Assembly (NCBI RefSeq): GCF_937910895.1
Contig: NZ_CALEMI010000071.1
Span: 1-34,820, forward strand
Direction: 5' to 3'
DNA length: 34,820 nucleotides
Origin: an uncultured Dokdonia sp.
GTDB lineage: Bacteria > Bacteroidota > Bacteroidia > Flavobacteriales > Flavobacteriaceae
How positions within the stretch are numbered: the stretch's first letter is position 1; each line of letters opens with the position of its first letter. Below are positions 7,689-14,991 of this stretch, piece by piece. The position numbers and the translations under genes are program-made. The notes under the pieces are model-generated. The model did not search any database. It saw nothing but the letters and a program-made list of their open reading frames with translations, and had not been told where the DNA came from.

Positions 7689-9395
7689 ATGAAATACACC
7701 ATCGCCTCCCTTTGCACGCTTCTATTCCTTATCACAAGTTGTAAAACCGAAGCTCCTCAAGAAAAGAGAACCATTCAACGCGGACTCATTACGCAAAAAG
7801 CCATGGTGGTTTCGGCGCGTGAAGAAGCCTCCAAAATAGGCGCTATGATTATGGAACAAGGCGGAAATGCCTTTGACGCAATGGTCGCTACAGAAATGGC
7901 ACTTGCCGTTACCTATCCGTATGCAGGAAATTTAGGAGGTGGCGGCTTTATGGTTTATCGTACCGCAAACGGAGATGTTGGCGCTCTTGACTATAGAGAA
8001 AAAGCGCCTAATGCAGCAAGTAGAGATATGTATCTGGATGAAGAAGGCAATGTGATTCCTGATCTAAGTACAGAAGGAGCCATGGCAGTAGGCGTTCCAG
8101 GAACAATCTCTGGTATTTTTGCTGCCCACGAGAAATTTGGCACGATGCCTATCGAAAAGTTGCTACAACCTGTCGTTGATTTAGCTAGAAACGGATATGT
8201 AGTCACCGAGAATCAGGCGAAACGTTTTGAAAAGTATAGCGAAATCTTTAACCGTGTGAATGAAGATAGTACGATGCTGTATAGTACCGCTTTCGCGAAA
8301 GCGGAAACCGTAAAAAACCCAGCACTCGCCGAAACCCTAGAACGCATTATCGCAAACGGTAAAGCCGAATTTTACGGCGGCGAAACTGGTCAAAAAATGG
8401 TTGATTATCTACAAGCCAAAGGAGGTATTATGACCGTAGAGGATTTAAAAGCATACCAAGCACAGTGGCGTACGCCCGTCACTTTTGAATATGATAATCT
8501 AAAAATTATTTCCATGAGTCCGCCGTCTAGCGGTGGCGTATGCCTTGCTCAAATTATGCAGATGGTAGAGCCGTATGATCTCTCAGAATACGGACATAAC
8601 TCAGAAAAAACCATTCAGGTGATTACCGAAGCAGAACGCCGTGCCTATGCCGATCGTAGTTTTTATCTCGGCGATCCTGATTTTGTTGATATTCCTATCG
8701 ATACCTTAATTTCCGATGCGTATAGTACCAACAGAATGGATAGCTTCTCTTGGGACAAAGCAACACCTTCTAGTGACGTCAATTATGGCGAATTACCTGG
8801 TTATGAAAGTATGGAAACCACCCACTACTCGATCGTCGATCAATTTGGAAATGCGATTGCAGTAACCACTACCTTAAATGGTGCTTTTGGTTCTAAATTA
8901 TATGTAGATGAACTTGGTTTCTTTTTAAATAACGAAATGGATGATTTCTCATCAAAAGCTGGTGTGCCTAATATGTTTGGACTTATTGGCGCTAAAGCGA
9001 ACGAAATCAGACCTGGCAAACGAATGCTTTCAAGTATGACGCCAACACTCGTAGAAAAAGATGGTAAATTCTGGATGACCGTTGGAACGCCAGGAGGTTC
9101 TACAATTATTACTTCTGTATTACAAACGATTTTAAACGTACACGAATTTGACATGGGAATGCAGGAAGCTGTGAATGCGCCACGTTTTCATCATCAATGG
9201 TTACCAGACATCGTGATGTTTGAACCAAACAGCTTTGATGCTCAACTTCTTCAAAGCTTAAAAAGTAAAGGCTACGTCCCTAATGAAGAAGCCTCTCCCG
9301 TGATTGGAAAAGTAGATGGAATCTTAGTGCTACCTGATGGCACACTAGAAGGAGGAGCTGACCGCCGTGGGGATGATACGGCGATTGGGTTTTAG
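7689..9395 (+). CDS. ggt: Gamma-glutamyltransferase
   Basis: This 568-residue protein has a lipoprotein signal ending at Cys18 (LITSC). GGTs are autoprocessing Ntn hydrolases that cleave the gamma-glutamyl bond of glutathione and related compounds, here probably in the periplasm. Conserved features are the GGNAFDA block near 59-65, GNLGGGGFM near 79-88, the processing site with the new N-terminal threonine T-T-H-Y-S (Thr377), and the MLSSMTPT oxyanion segment near 447-454. The gene is full length. The palindrome CCGCTTTCGCGAAAGCGG at 8287-8304 is embedded in frame and read as T-A-F-A-K-A-E between conserved blocks. Confidence 0.95.
   Translation: MKYTIASLCTLLFLITSCKTEAPQEKRTIQRGLITQKAMVVSAREEASKIGAMIMEQGGNAFDAMVATEMALAVTYPYAGNLGGGGFMVYRTANGDVGALDYREKAPNAASRDMYLDEEGNVIPDLSTEGAMAVGVPGTISGIFAAHEKFGTMPIEKLLQPVVDLARNGYVVTENQAKRFEKYSEIFNRVNEDSTMLYSTAFAKAETVKNPALAETLERIIANGKAEFYGGETGQKMVDYLQAKGGIMTVEDLKAYQAQWRTPVTFEYDNLKIISMSPPSSGGVCLAQIMQMVEPYDLSEYGHNSEKTIQVITEAERRAYADRSFYLGDPDFVDIPIDTLISDAYSTNRMDSFSWDKATPSSDVNYGELPGYESMETTHYSIVDQFGNAIAVTTTLNGAFGSKLYVDELGFFLNNEMDDFSSKAGVPNMFGLIGAKANEIRPGKRMLSSMTPTLVEKDGKFWMTVGTPGGSTIITSVLQTILNVHEFDMGMQEAVNAPRFHHQWLPDIVMFEPNSFDAQLLQSLKSKGYVPNEEASPVIGKVDGILVLPDGTLEGGADRRGDDTAIGF
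8287..8304. repeat. TTTCGCGAAA palindrome, coding copy (ggt)
   Basis: Perfect 18-bp palindrome inside ggt, in the same Ala-Phe-Ala-Lys-Ala reading frame as the copy in the acyltransferase. Confidence 0.9.
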
Positions 9396-10146
9396 ATATT
9401 GTCAGTCTTAGCCTGTAGAAGACAAGTTTATAGACTAAAAATTATACTACTTTGATAAGATGAACTGAGTGTTGGATGCTGAAAATTGTCAGTCTGAGCC
9501 TGTCGAAGACAAATTAGTTGCCGGATGCTGGATGCTGGGAATTGTCAGTCTGAGCCTGTCGAAGACAAGTTAGTTATCGGATGCTGGATGCTGAAAATTG
9601 TCAGTCTGAGCCTGTCGAAGACAAGTTTGTAGACTAAAAATTATACTACTTCGATAAGATGAGCTGAGTGTTGGGTGCTGGATATTTTTAAAAAGAAATC
9701 ATAGAGTATAAACTATACAAAACACATAAACTTCACCAAAAATCTCATAACTCAACTCAAAGCTGTCGCAAATCATACACAGGTAGTAAAAATGAAGATT
9801 TATATGACAATTCGGAATGCATTTTTGATGTTAAGAATATAATAAAACAAAATTAAAAGCGGTAATCACTTTTGTCTCTGCAAAATGTCTTTCGCCCTTG
9901 AGCGAACAAGAAGCACTTAAAAAAATACACTAAAATCACGTAAACACCTATAGTATAATCAACTACCCCTTTTTATCATGAAAAGTGTTAGTAGTTATTC
10001 TGCTTTTTATGTAAAATCATAACCAATTGTTAATCAATAAATTATATTAACATTGTTTTTTTATAATCTATACAATTAATTTTTAAATTGTAGCATATAA
10101 GTCTTTATATATCAAATCATTATTGCTAATTTAAAAACCATGTATC
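9396..10146. other. 751-base gene-free region between ggt and peptide genes
   Basis: The first ~290 bases are a repeat block (9398-9683). The rest is AT-rich DNA with only very short open frames (at most about 16 codons, for example from 9792) that I do not regard as genes. The promoter of the peptide gene at 10147 should be in the last ~120 bases. Confidence 0.75.
9398..9683. repeat. Four-copy repeat block around TTGTCAGTCTGAGCC
   Basis: Copies start at 9399, 9485, 9542 and 9598 with TTGTCAGTCT(G/T)AGCCTGT followed by (C)GAAGACAA. Copies 1 and 4 continue with TAGACTAAAAATTATACTAC and a GATGCTG-type end (86 bases each). Copies 2 and 3 continue with TTAGTT and GGATGCTGGATGCTG (about 57 bases each), giving an A-B-B-A order. 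The core resembles a repeat common in flavobacterial intergenic regions (from memory). Confidence 0.88.
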
Positions 10147-10338
10147 ATGCTCAAAAAAATTGTAAACCTAGGTAAAACATTAACAAATTTAGAACTAAAA
10201 ACAATTCAAGGATCAGGACGCCCTTTTATAGGAAGTGGTTGTCGTCCGTCATGTCCTACAACCTGTGCGTCGTTAGGAGGTGTATGCGTTCCATGTCCAA
10301 GCGATTATACTGGTAGCGAAGAATGCAGAATATATTAA
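10147..10338 (+). CDS. Leader-peptide gene 2, Cys-rich core
   Basis: This 63-residue peptide starts MLKKIVNLGKTLTNLELK, matching the leaders at 10424 and 10916 (pattern M-L-K-x-I-x-x-L-G-x-x-L/I). The expected Gly-Gly site reads Gly-Ser here (I-Q-G-S-G-R, about 21-26), a departure from the other three. The core has six Cys, spaced as C-x3-C-x3-C-x6-C-x2-C and a last one in E-E-C-R, and is rich in Pro, Gly and Ser. Such spacing suggests disulfides or Cys modification after export. Function is unknown. Confidence 0.8.
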   Translation: MLKKIVNLGKTLTNLELKTIQGSGRPFIGSGCRPSCPTTCASLGGVCVPCPSDYTGSEECRIY

Positions 10339-10423
10339 TGGTTCATCAAAAAATCTAAAAAGATACAAGCTGCAAGTATCTTAAAATGATTGCAGTTCTT
10401 ATAAATCATTTAAAAAATCTATC

Positions 10424-10603
10424 ATGTTAAAAAAAATCAAAAACCTAGGACAAACACTTAGTAAAGAAACCCAAAGAGAAGTAAACGGAGGACGGTTCGA
10501 AGAAGACACTTGTAATAATCCTTATATCAATGAGGGAGGACCTTGTAATCAAGGATACTACCCACATCCAATATATGGACATTGTGTATGCTGTGCTAAC
10601 TAA
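10424..10603 (+). CDS. Leader-peptide gene 3, Cys-rich core (59 aa)
   Basis: A short frame begins at ATG 10424: MLKKIKNLGQTLSKETQR, then E-V-N-G-G (residues 19-23), a canonical double-glycine site. The core of about 36 residues contains five Cys (C30, C41, C54, C56, C57, ending C-V-C-C-A-N) and Tyr/Pro/Gly-rich sequence. It lies 85 bases after peptide gene 2 in the same direction and shares its leader, so the two are probably paralogues and perhaps one transcript. A terminator follows at 10628. Function is unknown. Confidence 0.85.
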   Translation: MLKKIKNLGQTLSKETQREVNGGRFEEDTCNNPYINEGGPCNQGYYPHPIYGHCVCCAN

Positions 10604-10627
10604 TAGGTAAGTATACTATTTTTATCA

Positions 10628-10658
10628 AGAGGTTATCATAGCAGATAGCCTCTTTTTT
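10628..10658 (+). terminator. Rho-independent terminator after peptide 3
   Basis: AGAGGTTATC (10628-10637) pairs with GATAGCCTCT (10644-10653) with one G-T pair, followed by T residues. The remaining gap up to 10915 holds only the palindrome at 10698 and promoter-like AT-rich DNA. Confidence 0.88.
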
Positions 10659-10697
10659 ATGATAATCGAGATCATTATAGTAGATGATTCTTTATAT

Positions 10698-10711
10698 GCT
10701 TTCGCGAAAGC
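10698..10711. repeat. TTTCGCGAAA palindrome, intergenic copy
   Basis: GCTTTCGCGAAAGC within a longer near-symmetric stretch (TATAT on one side, GTATATA on the other), between peptide genes 3 and 4. Confidence 0.9.
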
Positions 10712-10915
10712 GTATATACCCAAAGCAAAACGCTTCTAGTGTATTTTAAAGAATAAAACCCTATCAACACCTGCAAATTTGAAAAACATACCAACACTTT
10801 TGTAATGACTATTGCATTCTTATAAACAAATCTATTTCTTTAAATAATAGTAAGACACAAACTATAAGTGTCTCAAAATGTTTATAGTAGTAATTCATCA
10901 TTAAAAGATTTAAAT

Positions 10916-11074
10916 ATGTTAAAAACAATTTCAACATTAGGAAAAGCGATAACAAAAGAGCAATTACTTCGTGTAAACGGAGGAGGTGCTAAACCTAGAA
11001 AATGCGAATTCAGTGCAGATCCGTCAACAGATTGGTGTTGTGCCCTTCCACAAGGATGCCCGGACGGTGCATAA
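10916..11074 (+). CDS. Leader-peptide gene 4, Cys-containing core (52 aa)
   Basis: I chose the ATG at 10916 because MLKTISTLGKAITKEQ matches the leaders of genes 2 and 3; an in-frame ATG at 10868 adds 16 residues without leader character. The Gly-Gly-Gly cut site is in R-V-N-G-G-G (about 19-24). The core of about 28 residues has four Cys (K-C-E, W-C-C-A, G-C-P), including a vicinal pair. A 12-bp terminator stem follows. It is 312 bases after gene 3 and so has its own promoter. Function is unknown. Confidence 0.83.
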   Translation: MLKTISTLGKAITKEQLLRVNGGGAKPRKCEFSADPSTDWCCALPQGCPDGA

Positions 11075-11095
11075 AATGAACCAACAATACACCTA

Positions 11096-11130
11096 TGTCA
11101 AGAGAAGAAACAACCTTCTCTTGACATTTT
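11096..11130 (+). terminator. Terminator-like hairpin after peptide 4
   Basis: TGTCAAGAGAAG (11096-11107) pairs perfectly with CTTCTCTTGACA (11115-11126) over a 7-base loop, with a short T-run. The rest of the gap up to 11385 has no gene and holds the marR operator. Confidence 0.85.
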
Positions 11131-11324
11131 ACTTTATACTTTTCCAAAACAAATATCCCACTTCTCCCCCAACATCTTCCAACCGTCTACTCCTACTTCG
11201 CTACATTACTACATATTCCAATAACATATAATCACCATAAACTGTAAAAAATATCACAAATCCTCCATGTGATGTCTTTTACCTGAGCTGCAATGGTAGC
11301 TTTTTGTGAAATTTATCTTTATTT

Positions 11325-11342
11325 TACTATGCGCGCATAGTA
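11325..11342. promoter_or_regulatory. Perfect 18-bp palindrome, probable MarR operator
   Basis: TACTATGCGCGCATAGTA is a perfect palindrome 43 bases upstream of the marR start. MarR dimers bind such sites and usually control their own operon, so this probably links acyl-CoA-type signals to the beta-oxidation genes. The assignment is by position. Confidence 0.7.
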
Positions 11343-11385
11343 TTTTTATGTATATTTACAACGATTTCGAACCAAATCATCCCTA

Positions 11386-11841
11386 ATGAGAGACAAAACC
11401 ATCGATTTTTGTTTGCGATATACTTGGCAAGCAGTTATAAAAATGTATAACGAACAAGCATCCAAATACGACGGAACCATGGCACATGCCTTCGCCTTGT
11501 TAAGCATAGACCCAGAAGAAGGAACCCCTTCTACAGCACTAGGACCTCGTATGGGAATGGAAGCAACTTCCCTATCACGCACCTTAAAAGCGATGGAAGA
11601 AAAAAACCTTATTGATCGTAGACCCAATCCAGCCGATGGTAGAAGCGTCCTCATACATCTTACGGATGAAGGAAAGCTAAAACGTCAATACGCAAAAGAA
11701 CACGTACTTCAGTTTAATAATACCATACTCGAACACGTGTCTGAAGAAGAAATCAACGGTTTTTATAAAGTAATAGAAACCATAAATGACCTAGTACAAA
11801 ATAAGAGAATATTTAATCAAGAAGAAACCATACATAAATAA
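11386..11841 (+). CDS. MarR family transcriptional regulator
   Basis: This 151-residue protein has the winged-helix core of MarR: recognition segment M-E-A-T-S-L-S-R-T-L-K-A-M-E near 64-77, then the wing with D-R-R-P-N-P-A-D-G-R-S at about 83-93 and the typical L-T-D-E-G end. Its last base overlaps the start of the next gene (TAATG), so it is the first gene of the beta-oxidation operon. It is likely a ligand-responsive repressor acting at the palindrome at 11325; the ligand, perhaps a fatty acyl-CoA, is inferred. Confidence 0.92.
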   Translation: MRDKTIDFCLRYTWQAVIKMYNEQASKYDGTMAHAFALLSIDPEEGTPSTALGPRMGMEATSLSRTLKAMEEKNLIDRRPNPADGRSVLIHLTDEGKLKRQYAKEHVLQFNNTILEHVSEEEINGFYKVIETINDLVQNKRIFNQEETIHK

Positions 11842-14249
11842 TGGCAAAACGTATAATAAGAAAAGTCGCCGTCATTGGTAGCGGAATTATGGGAAGTGGC
11901 ATCGCTTGCCATTTTGCAAACATTGGTGTGGATGTACTCCTTCTGGACATCGTCCCTCGCGAACTAAACGAAAAAGAGAAAGCAACAGGACTCACCTTAG
12001 AGGATAAAGTCGTGCGCAACCGCATGGTTAACGACTCATTAACTGCCGCTTTAAAAAGCAAACCCTCTCCTATTTATCATCCCGCTTTCGCGAAAAGAAT
12101 CACTACAGGAAACCTTGAAGACGATATCGCCAAAGTAAAAGACGTCGATTGGATCATCGAAGTCGTCGTAGAACGTCTAGATATCAAACAACAAGTTTTT
12201 GAAAACTTAGAAAAGCACCGTACACCAGGAACGCTTATTACCTCAAACACCTCTGGAATTCCTATTCACTTTATGAGTGAAGGTAGAAGCGAAGACTTCC
12301 AAAAGCATTTCTGCGGAACACACTTCTTTAACCCTGCACGTTACTTAAAGTTATTCGAGATCATTCCAGGTCCCAAGACCGATCAGAGCGTGTTAGATTT
12401 CTTAAACAATTACGGAGAACAATACCTAGGGAAAACCTCGGTGGTTGCCAAAGACACTCCCGCCTTTATCGGAAACCGTATCGGAATCTTCTCTATTATG
12501 AGTCTTTTCCATACCGTAAAAGAAATGGGACTCACCATAGAAGAAGTAGATAAACTCACAGGTCCTGTCATCGGACGCCCGAAGTCGGCGACCTTCCGTA
12601 CGGTAGATGTTGTAGGACTTGATACCTTAGTACACGTAGCCAACGGAATTGCAGAAAACTGTCCTAAAGACGAACGTAGAGCGTTGTTTGCCTTACCAGA
12701 TTTCATCAAAACCATGATGGAAAACAAATGGCTAGGATCAAAAACCGGACAAGGATTCTATAAGAAAACAAAAAATGACGAAGGGAAAACAGAAATCCTT
12801 TCGCTAGACTTAGATACCTTAGAATACCGTCAAGCTAAACGCGCTAAGTTTGCAACTCTTGAGTTAACAAAAACCATCGACAATGTAGCCGATCGTTTTA
12901 AAGTACTCGTAGGCGGAAAAGACAACGCTGGCGAATTCTATCGCAAGTCGTTTGCACACCTATTTGCCTATGTACAAAACCGAATCCCAGAAATCACGGA
13001 TGAGCTCTATAAAATAGACGACGCCATGAAAGCAGGTTTTGGTTGGGAACACGGCCCTTTCCAAATTTGGGATGCTATCGGTGTCGAAAAAGGAATTGAA
13101 CTTATGAAAGCCGAAGGACTTGAAGTTGCCTCTTGGGTTACCGATATGATCGCTTCTGGAAGTACGTCTTTCTACACCGTAAAAGAAGGCGCTACTCATT
13201 TTTATGATATCCCTTCTAAAACGCAAACCAAAGTACCAGGACAAGATGCTTTTATCATTTTGGACAATATCAGAAAACAAACGGAAGTCTTTAAAAACTC
13301 AGGCGTTTCTGTACAAGACTTAGGCGACGGCATCTTAAATCTAGAATTCCGTAGTAAGATGAACACCATTGGTGGTGACGTACTCGCCGGAATCAATAAA
13401 GCCATTGATCTTGCGGAGCAAGATTTTGCTGGACTCGTTGTAGGAAACCAAGGCGCCAACTTTTCTGTAGGTGCTAATATTGGGATGATTTTTATGATGG
13501 CAGTAGAGCAAGAATATGACGAGCTCAATATGGCGATCAAATATTTCCAAGACACCATGATGCGTATGCGTTACTCAGCCATTCCAACCGTTTCTGCCGC
13601 GCACGGTATGACCTTAGGAGGTGGATGTGAGTTATCACTACACGCAGACAAAGTAGTCGCTGCTGCCGAAACCTATATCGGACTGGTAGAGTTTGGTGTC
13701 GGTGTAATTCCTGGTGGTGGAGGATCTAAAGAAATGGCGTTACGCGCCTCAGATACCTTCCAAAAAGGCGATGTAGAACTCAATGTATTGCAAGACCACT
13801 TCCTGACTATTGGAATGGCAAAAGTATCGACCTCTGCGTATGAAGCCTTTGATACAGGCATCTTACAAAAAGGAAAAGATATTGTGGTTGTGAATAAAGA
13901 CCGTCAGATTGCTACCGCAAAAGCACACGCTCAACTCATGGCAGATGCAGGCTATACACAACCTGTAATGCGCAATGATGTTCTAGTCTTAGGAAAGCAA
14001 GCCTTAGGGATGTTCTTAGTAGGAACCGACAGTATGGAAGCCAGTCACTATATCTCAGAACACGATAAGAAAATAGCCAATAAACTCGCCTATGTGATGG
14101 CAGGAGGAGACCTTTCTGAACCTACGAAAGTATCAGAACAATACTTACTGGATCTGGAACGCGAAGCCTTCCTTTCCTTAACCACAGAGCGTAAAACATT
14201 GGAGCGTATTGAGCATATGTTGAAACGAGGGAAACCGCTTCGTAATTAG
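11841..14249 (+). CDS. 3-hydroxyacyl-CoA dehydrogenase / enoyl-CoA hydratase fusion
   Basis: This 802-residue bifunctional beta-oxidation enzyme has the dehydrogenase first and the hydratase last. The N-terminal Rossmann fold shows G-S-G-I-M-G (13-18), followed by the dehydrogenase block G-T-H-F-F-N-P-A and the C-terminal 3HCDH helices (about 195-420). The crotonase part begins near 495 and carries the oxyanion segment HGMTLGGGCELSLHADK (about 588-604) and G-V-I-P-G-G-G-G. This order is the reverse of E. coli FadB and matches the FadB-like proteins of flavobacteria and actinobacteria. It is translationally coupled to marR. A near-palindrome copy (12084-12096) is read as P-A-F-A-K-R. Confidence 0.93.
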   Translation: MAKRIIRKVAVIGSGIMGSGIACHFANIGVDVLLLDIVPRELNEKEKATGLTLEDKVVRNRMVNDSLTAALKSKPSPIYHPAFAKRITTGNLEDDIAKVKDVDWIIEVVVERLDIKQQVFENLEKHRTPGTLITSNTSGIPIHFMSEGRSEDFQKHFCGTHFFNPARYLKLFEIIPGPKTDQSVLDFLNNYGEQYLGKTSVVAKDTPAFIGNRIGIFSIMSLFHTVKEMGLTIEEVDKLTGPVIGRPKSATFRTVDVVGLDTLVHVANGIAENCPKDERRALFALPDFIKTMMENKWLGSKTGQGFYKKTKNDEGKTEILSLDLDTLEYRQAKRAKFATLELTKTIDNVADRFKVLVGGKDNAGEFYRKSFAHLFAYVQNRIPEITDELYKIDDAMKAGFGWEHGPFQIWDAIGVEKGIELMKAEGLEVASWVTDMIASGSTSFYTVKEGATHFYDIPSKTQTKVPGQDAFIILDNIRKQTEVFKNSGVSVQDLGDGILNLEFRSKMNTIGGDVLAGINKAIDLAEQDFAGLVVGNQGANFSVGANIGMIFMMAVEQEYDELNMAIKYFQDTMMRMRYSAIPTVSAAHGMTLGGGCELSLHADKVVAAAETYIGLVEFGVGVIPGGGGSKEMALRASDTFQKGDVELNVLQDHFLTIGMAKVSTSAYEAFDTGILQKGKDIVVVNKDRQIATAKAHAQLMADAGYTQPVMRNDVLVLGKQALGMFLVGTDSMEASHYISEHDKKIANKLAYVMAGGDLSEPTKVSEQYLLDLEREAFLSLTTERKTLERIEHMLKRGKPLRN
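12084..12096. repeat. TTTCGCGAAA core, coding copy (fadB-like gene)
   Basis: The sequence CCCGCTTTCGCGAAAAG holds the 10-bp core TTTCGCGAAA (12086-12095), in the same A-F-A-K frame as the other coding copies. Confidence 0.85.
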
Positions 14250-14575
14250 GCTTTTTTCGCTTTCGCGAAAATGACGTAGGACTTGATTGCTGCGCAATCT
14301 GACGTAGGACGTAAGACTAAATTGTTACAATTTCGCTTTCGCGAAAACGGTTAAAGAAACAAGAGTCAGGAATAAAAAGACGTAAGACTTGATTGCTGCG
14401 CAATCTGATGTAAGACAAGGGCTAAAGCCCTGACATAAGATTGAGGTTAATAATTATTAAAGAATAAAAATTAAGTCTTACGTCCTAAGTCAACGAGCAA
14501 AGCGAGTTAGTCCTATGTCAATTTGAGAAGACGTAAGACTCTTATTAAAATAAATAGCAACAATAAATCGTAAAC
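14250..14575. other. 326-base repeat-rich gap in the beta-oxidation operon
   Basis: It contains two TTTCGCGAAA cores (14261-14270, 14337-14346), each preceded by TTCGC. Two copies of TTGATTGCTGCGCAATCTGA lie near 14283 and 14388. There are many GACGTAAGAC / GTCTTACGTC words on both strands, and the left direct repeat (14471-14520) of the four-helix-bundle gene. No other gene is seen. Confidence 0.85.
14471..14520. repeat. Left direct repeat of the four-helix-bundle gene
   Basis: TTAAGTCTTACGTCCTAAGT followed by CAACGAGCAAAGCGAGTTAG matches 14929-14975 with a few changes and the same orientation. Confidence 0.85.
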
Positions 14576-14932
14576 ATGGCTGCAAGGCATAATTTTAGAA
14601 AACTAAATATCTGGCGCGAAGGTATCGAACTTGCAAAAAAAACGTATAGTTTAACTAAAGAGTTCCCGAAGTCAGAAATGTATGGTTTATCAAGTCAATT
14701 ACAAAGATGTGCCGTTTCTATTTCTTCAAACATTGCTGAAGGAACTGCAAAAGGAACCGATAAGCATTTTAAGCAATATTTAGAAACCGCATTAGGAAGT
14801 ACATTTGAGTGGGAGACACAATTAATTATAGCTTTTGAAATCGAATATATTTCTGAAGAGATATTTAAAAAATTAGAAAAGAAAATACAATCTATTCAGG
14901 GTATGATTACCCGCTTTATGGAAGCACTTTAG
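14576..14932 (+). CDS. Four-helix-bundle (S23 / 23S rRNA IVS-type) protein
   Basis: This 118-residue protein belongs to the family first seen as ORFs within 23S rRNA intervening sequences, related to the Avd accessory protein of diversity-generating retroelements. Typical residues are present: F-R-K-L-x-I-W at 6-12, the L-S-S-Q-L-Q-R-C-A-V-S-I-S-S-N-I-A-E-G block at about 38-57, and F-x-x-x-L-x-x-A-L-G-S near 65-75. The biochemical role is unknown; relatives form basic pentamers that bind nucleic acid. It sits alone between two direct repeats (14471 and 14929) and its stop codon lies inside the second, so it looks like an insertion into the operon. Codon use is more AT-rich than its neighbours. 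Confidence 0.93.
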   Translation: MAARHNFRKLNIWREGIELAKKTYSLTKEFPKSEMYGLSSQLQRCAVSISSNIAEGTAKGTDKHFKQYLETALGSTFEWETQLIIAFEIEYISEEIFKKLEKKIQSIQGMITRFMEAL

Positions 14933-14975
14933 TCTTACGTCCTACGTCAACGAGCGTAGCGAAGTAAGTCTTAAG
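14929..14975. repeat. Right direct repeat of the four-helix-bundle gene
   Basis: TTAGTCTTACGTCCTACGTC followed by AACGAGCGTAGCGAAGTAAG corresponds to the left repeat at 14471. The gene's TAG stop (14930-14932) is part of it. Confidence 0.85.
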
Positions 14976-14991
14976 TCTAAATCGAAGATTT

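Noticed and set aside
10986-11231. 81-codon frame overlapping peptide 4
   Set aside because: It overlaps a well-supported leader peptide gene, crosses its terminator and is low-complexity at the end.
12960-13558. Minus-strand frames opposite the fadB-like gene
   Set aside because: Antisense shadows of a strongly conserved enzyme; no ribosome sites or family features.
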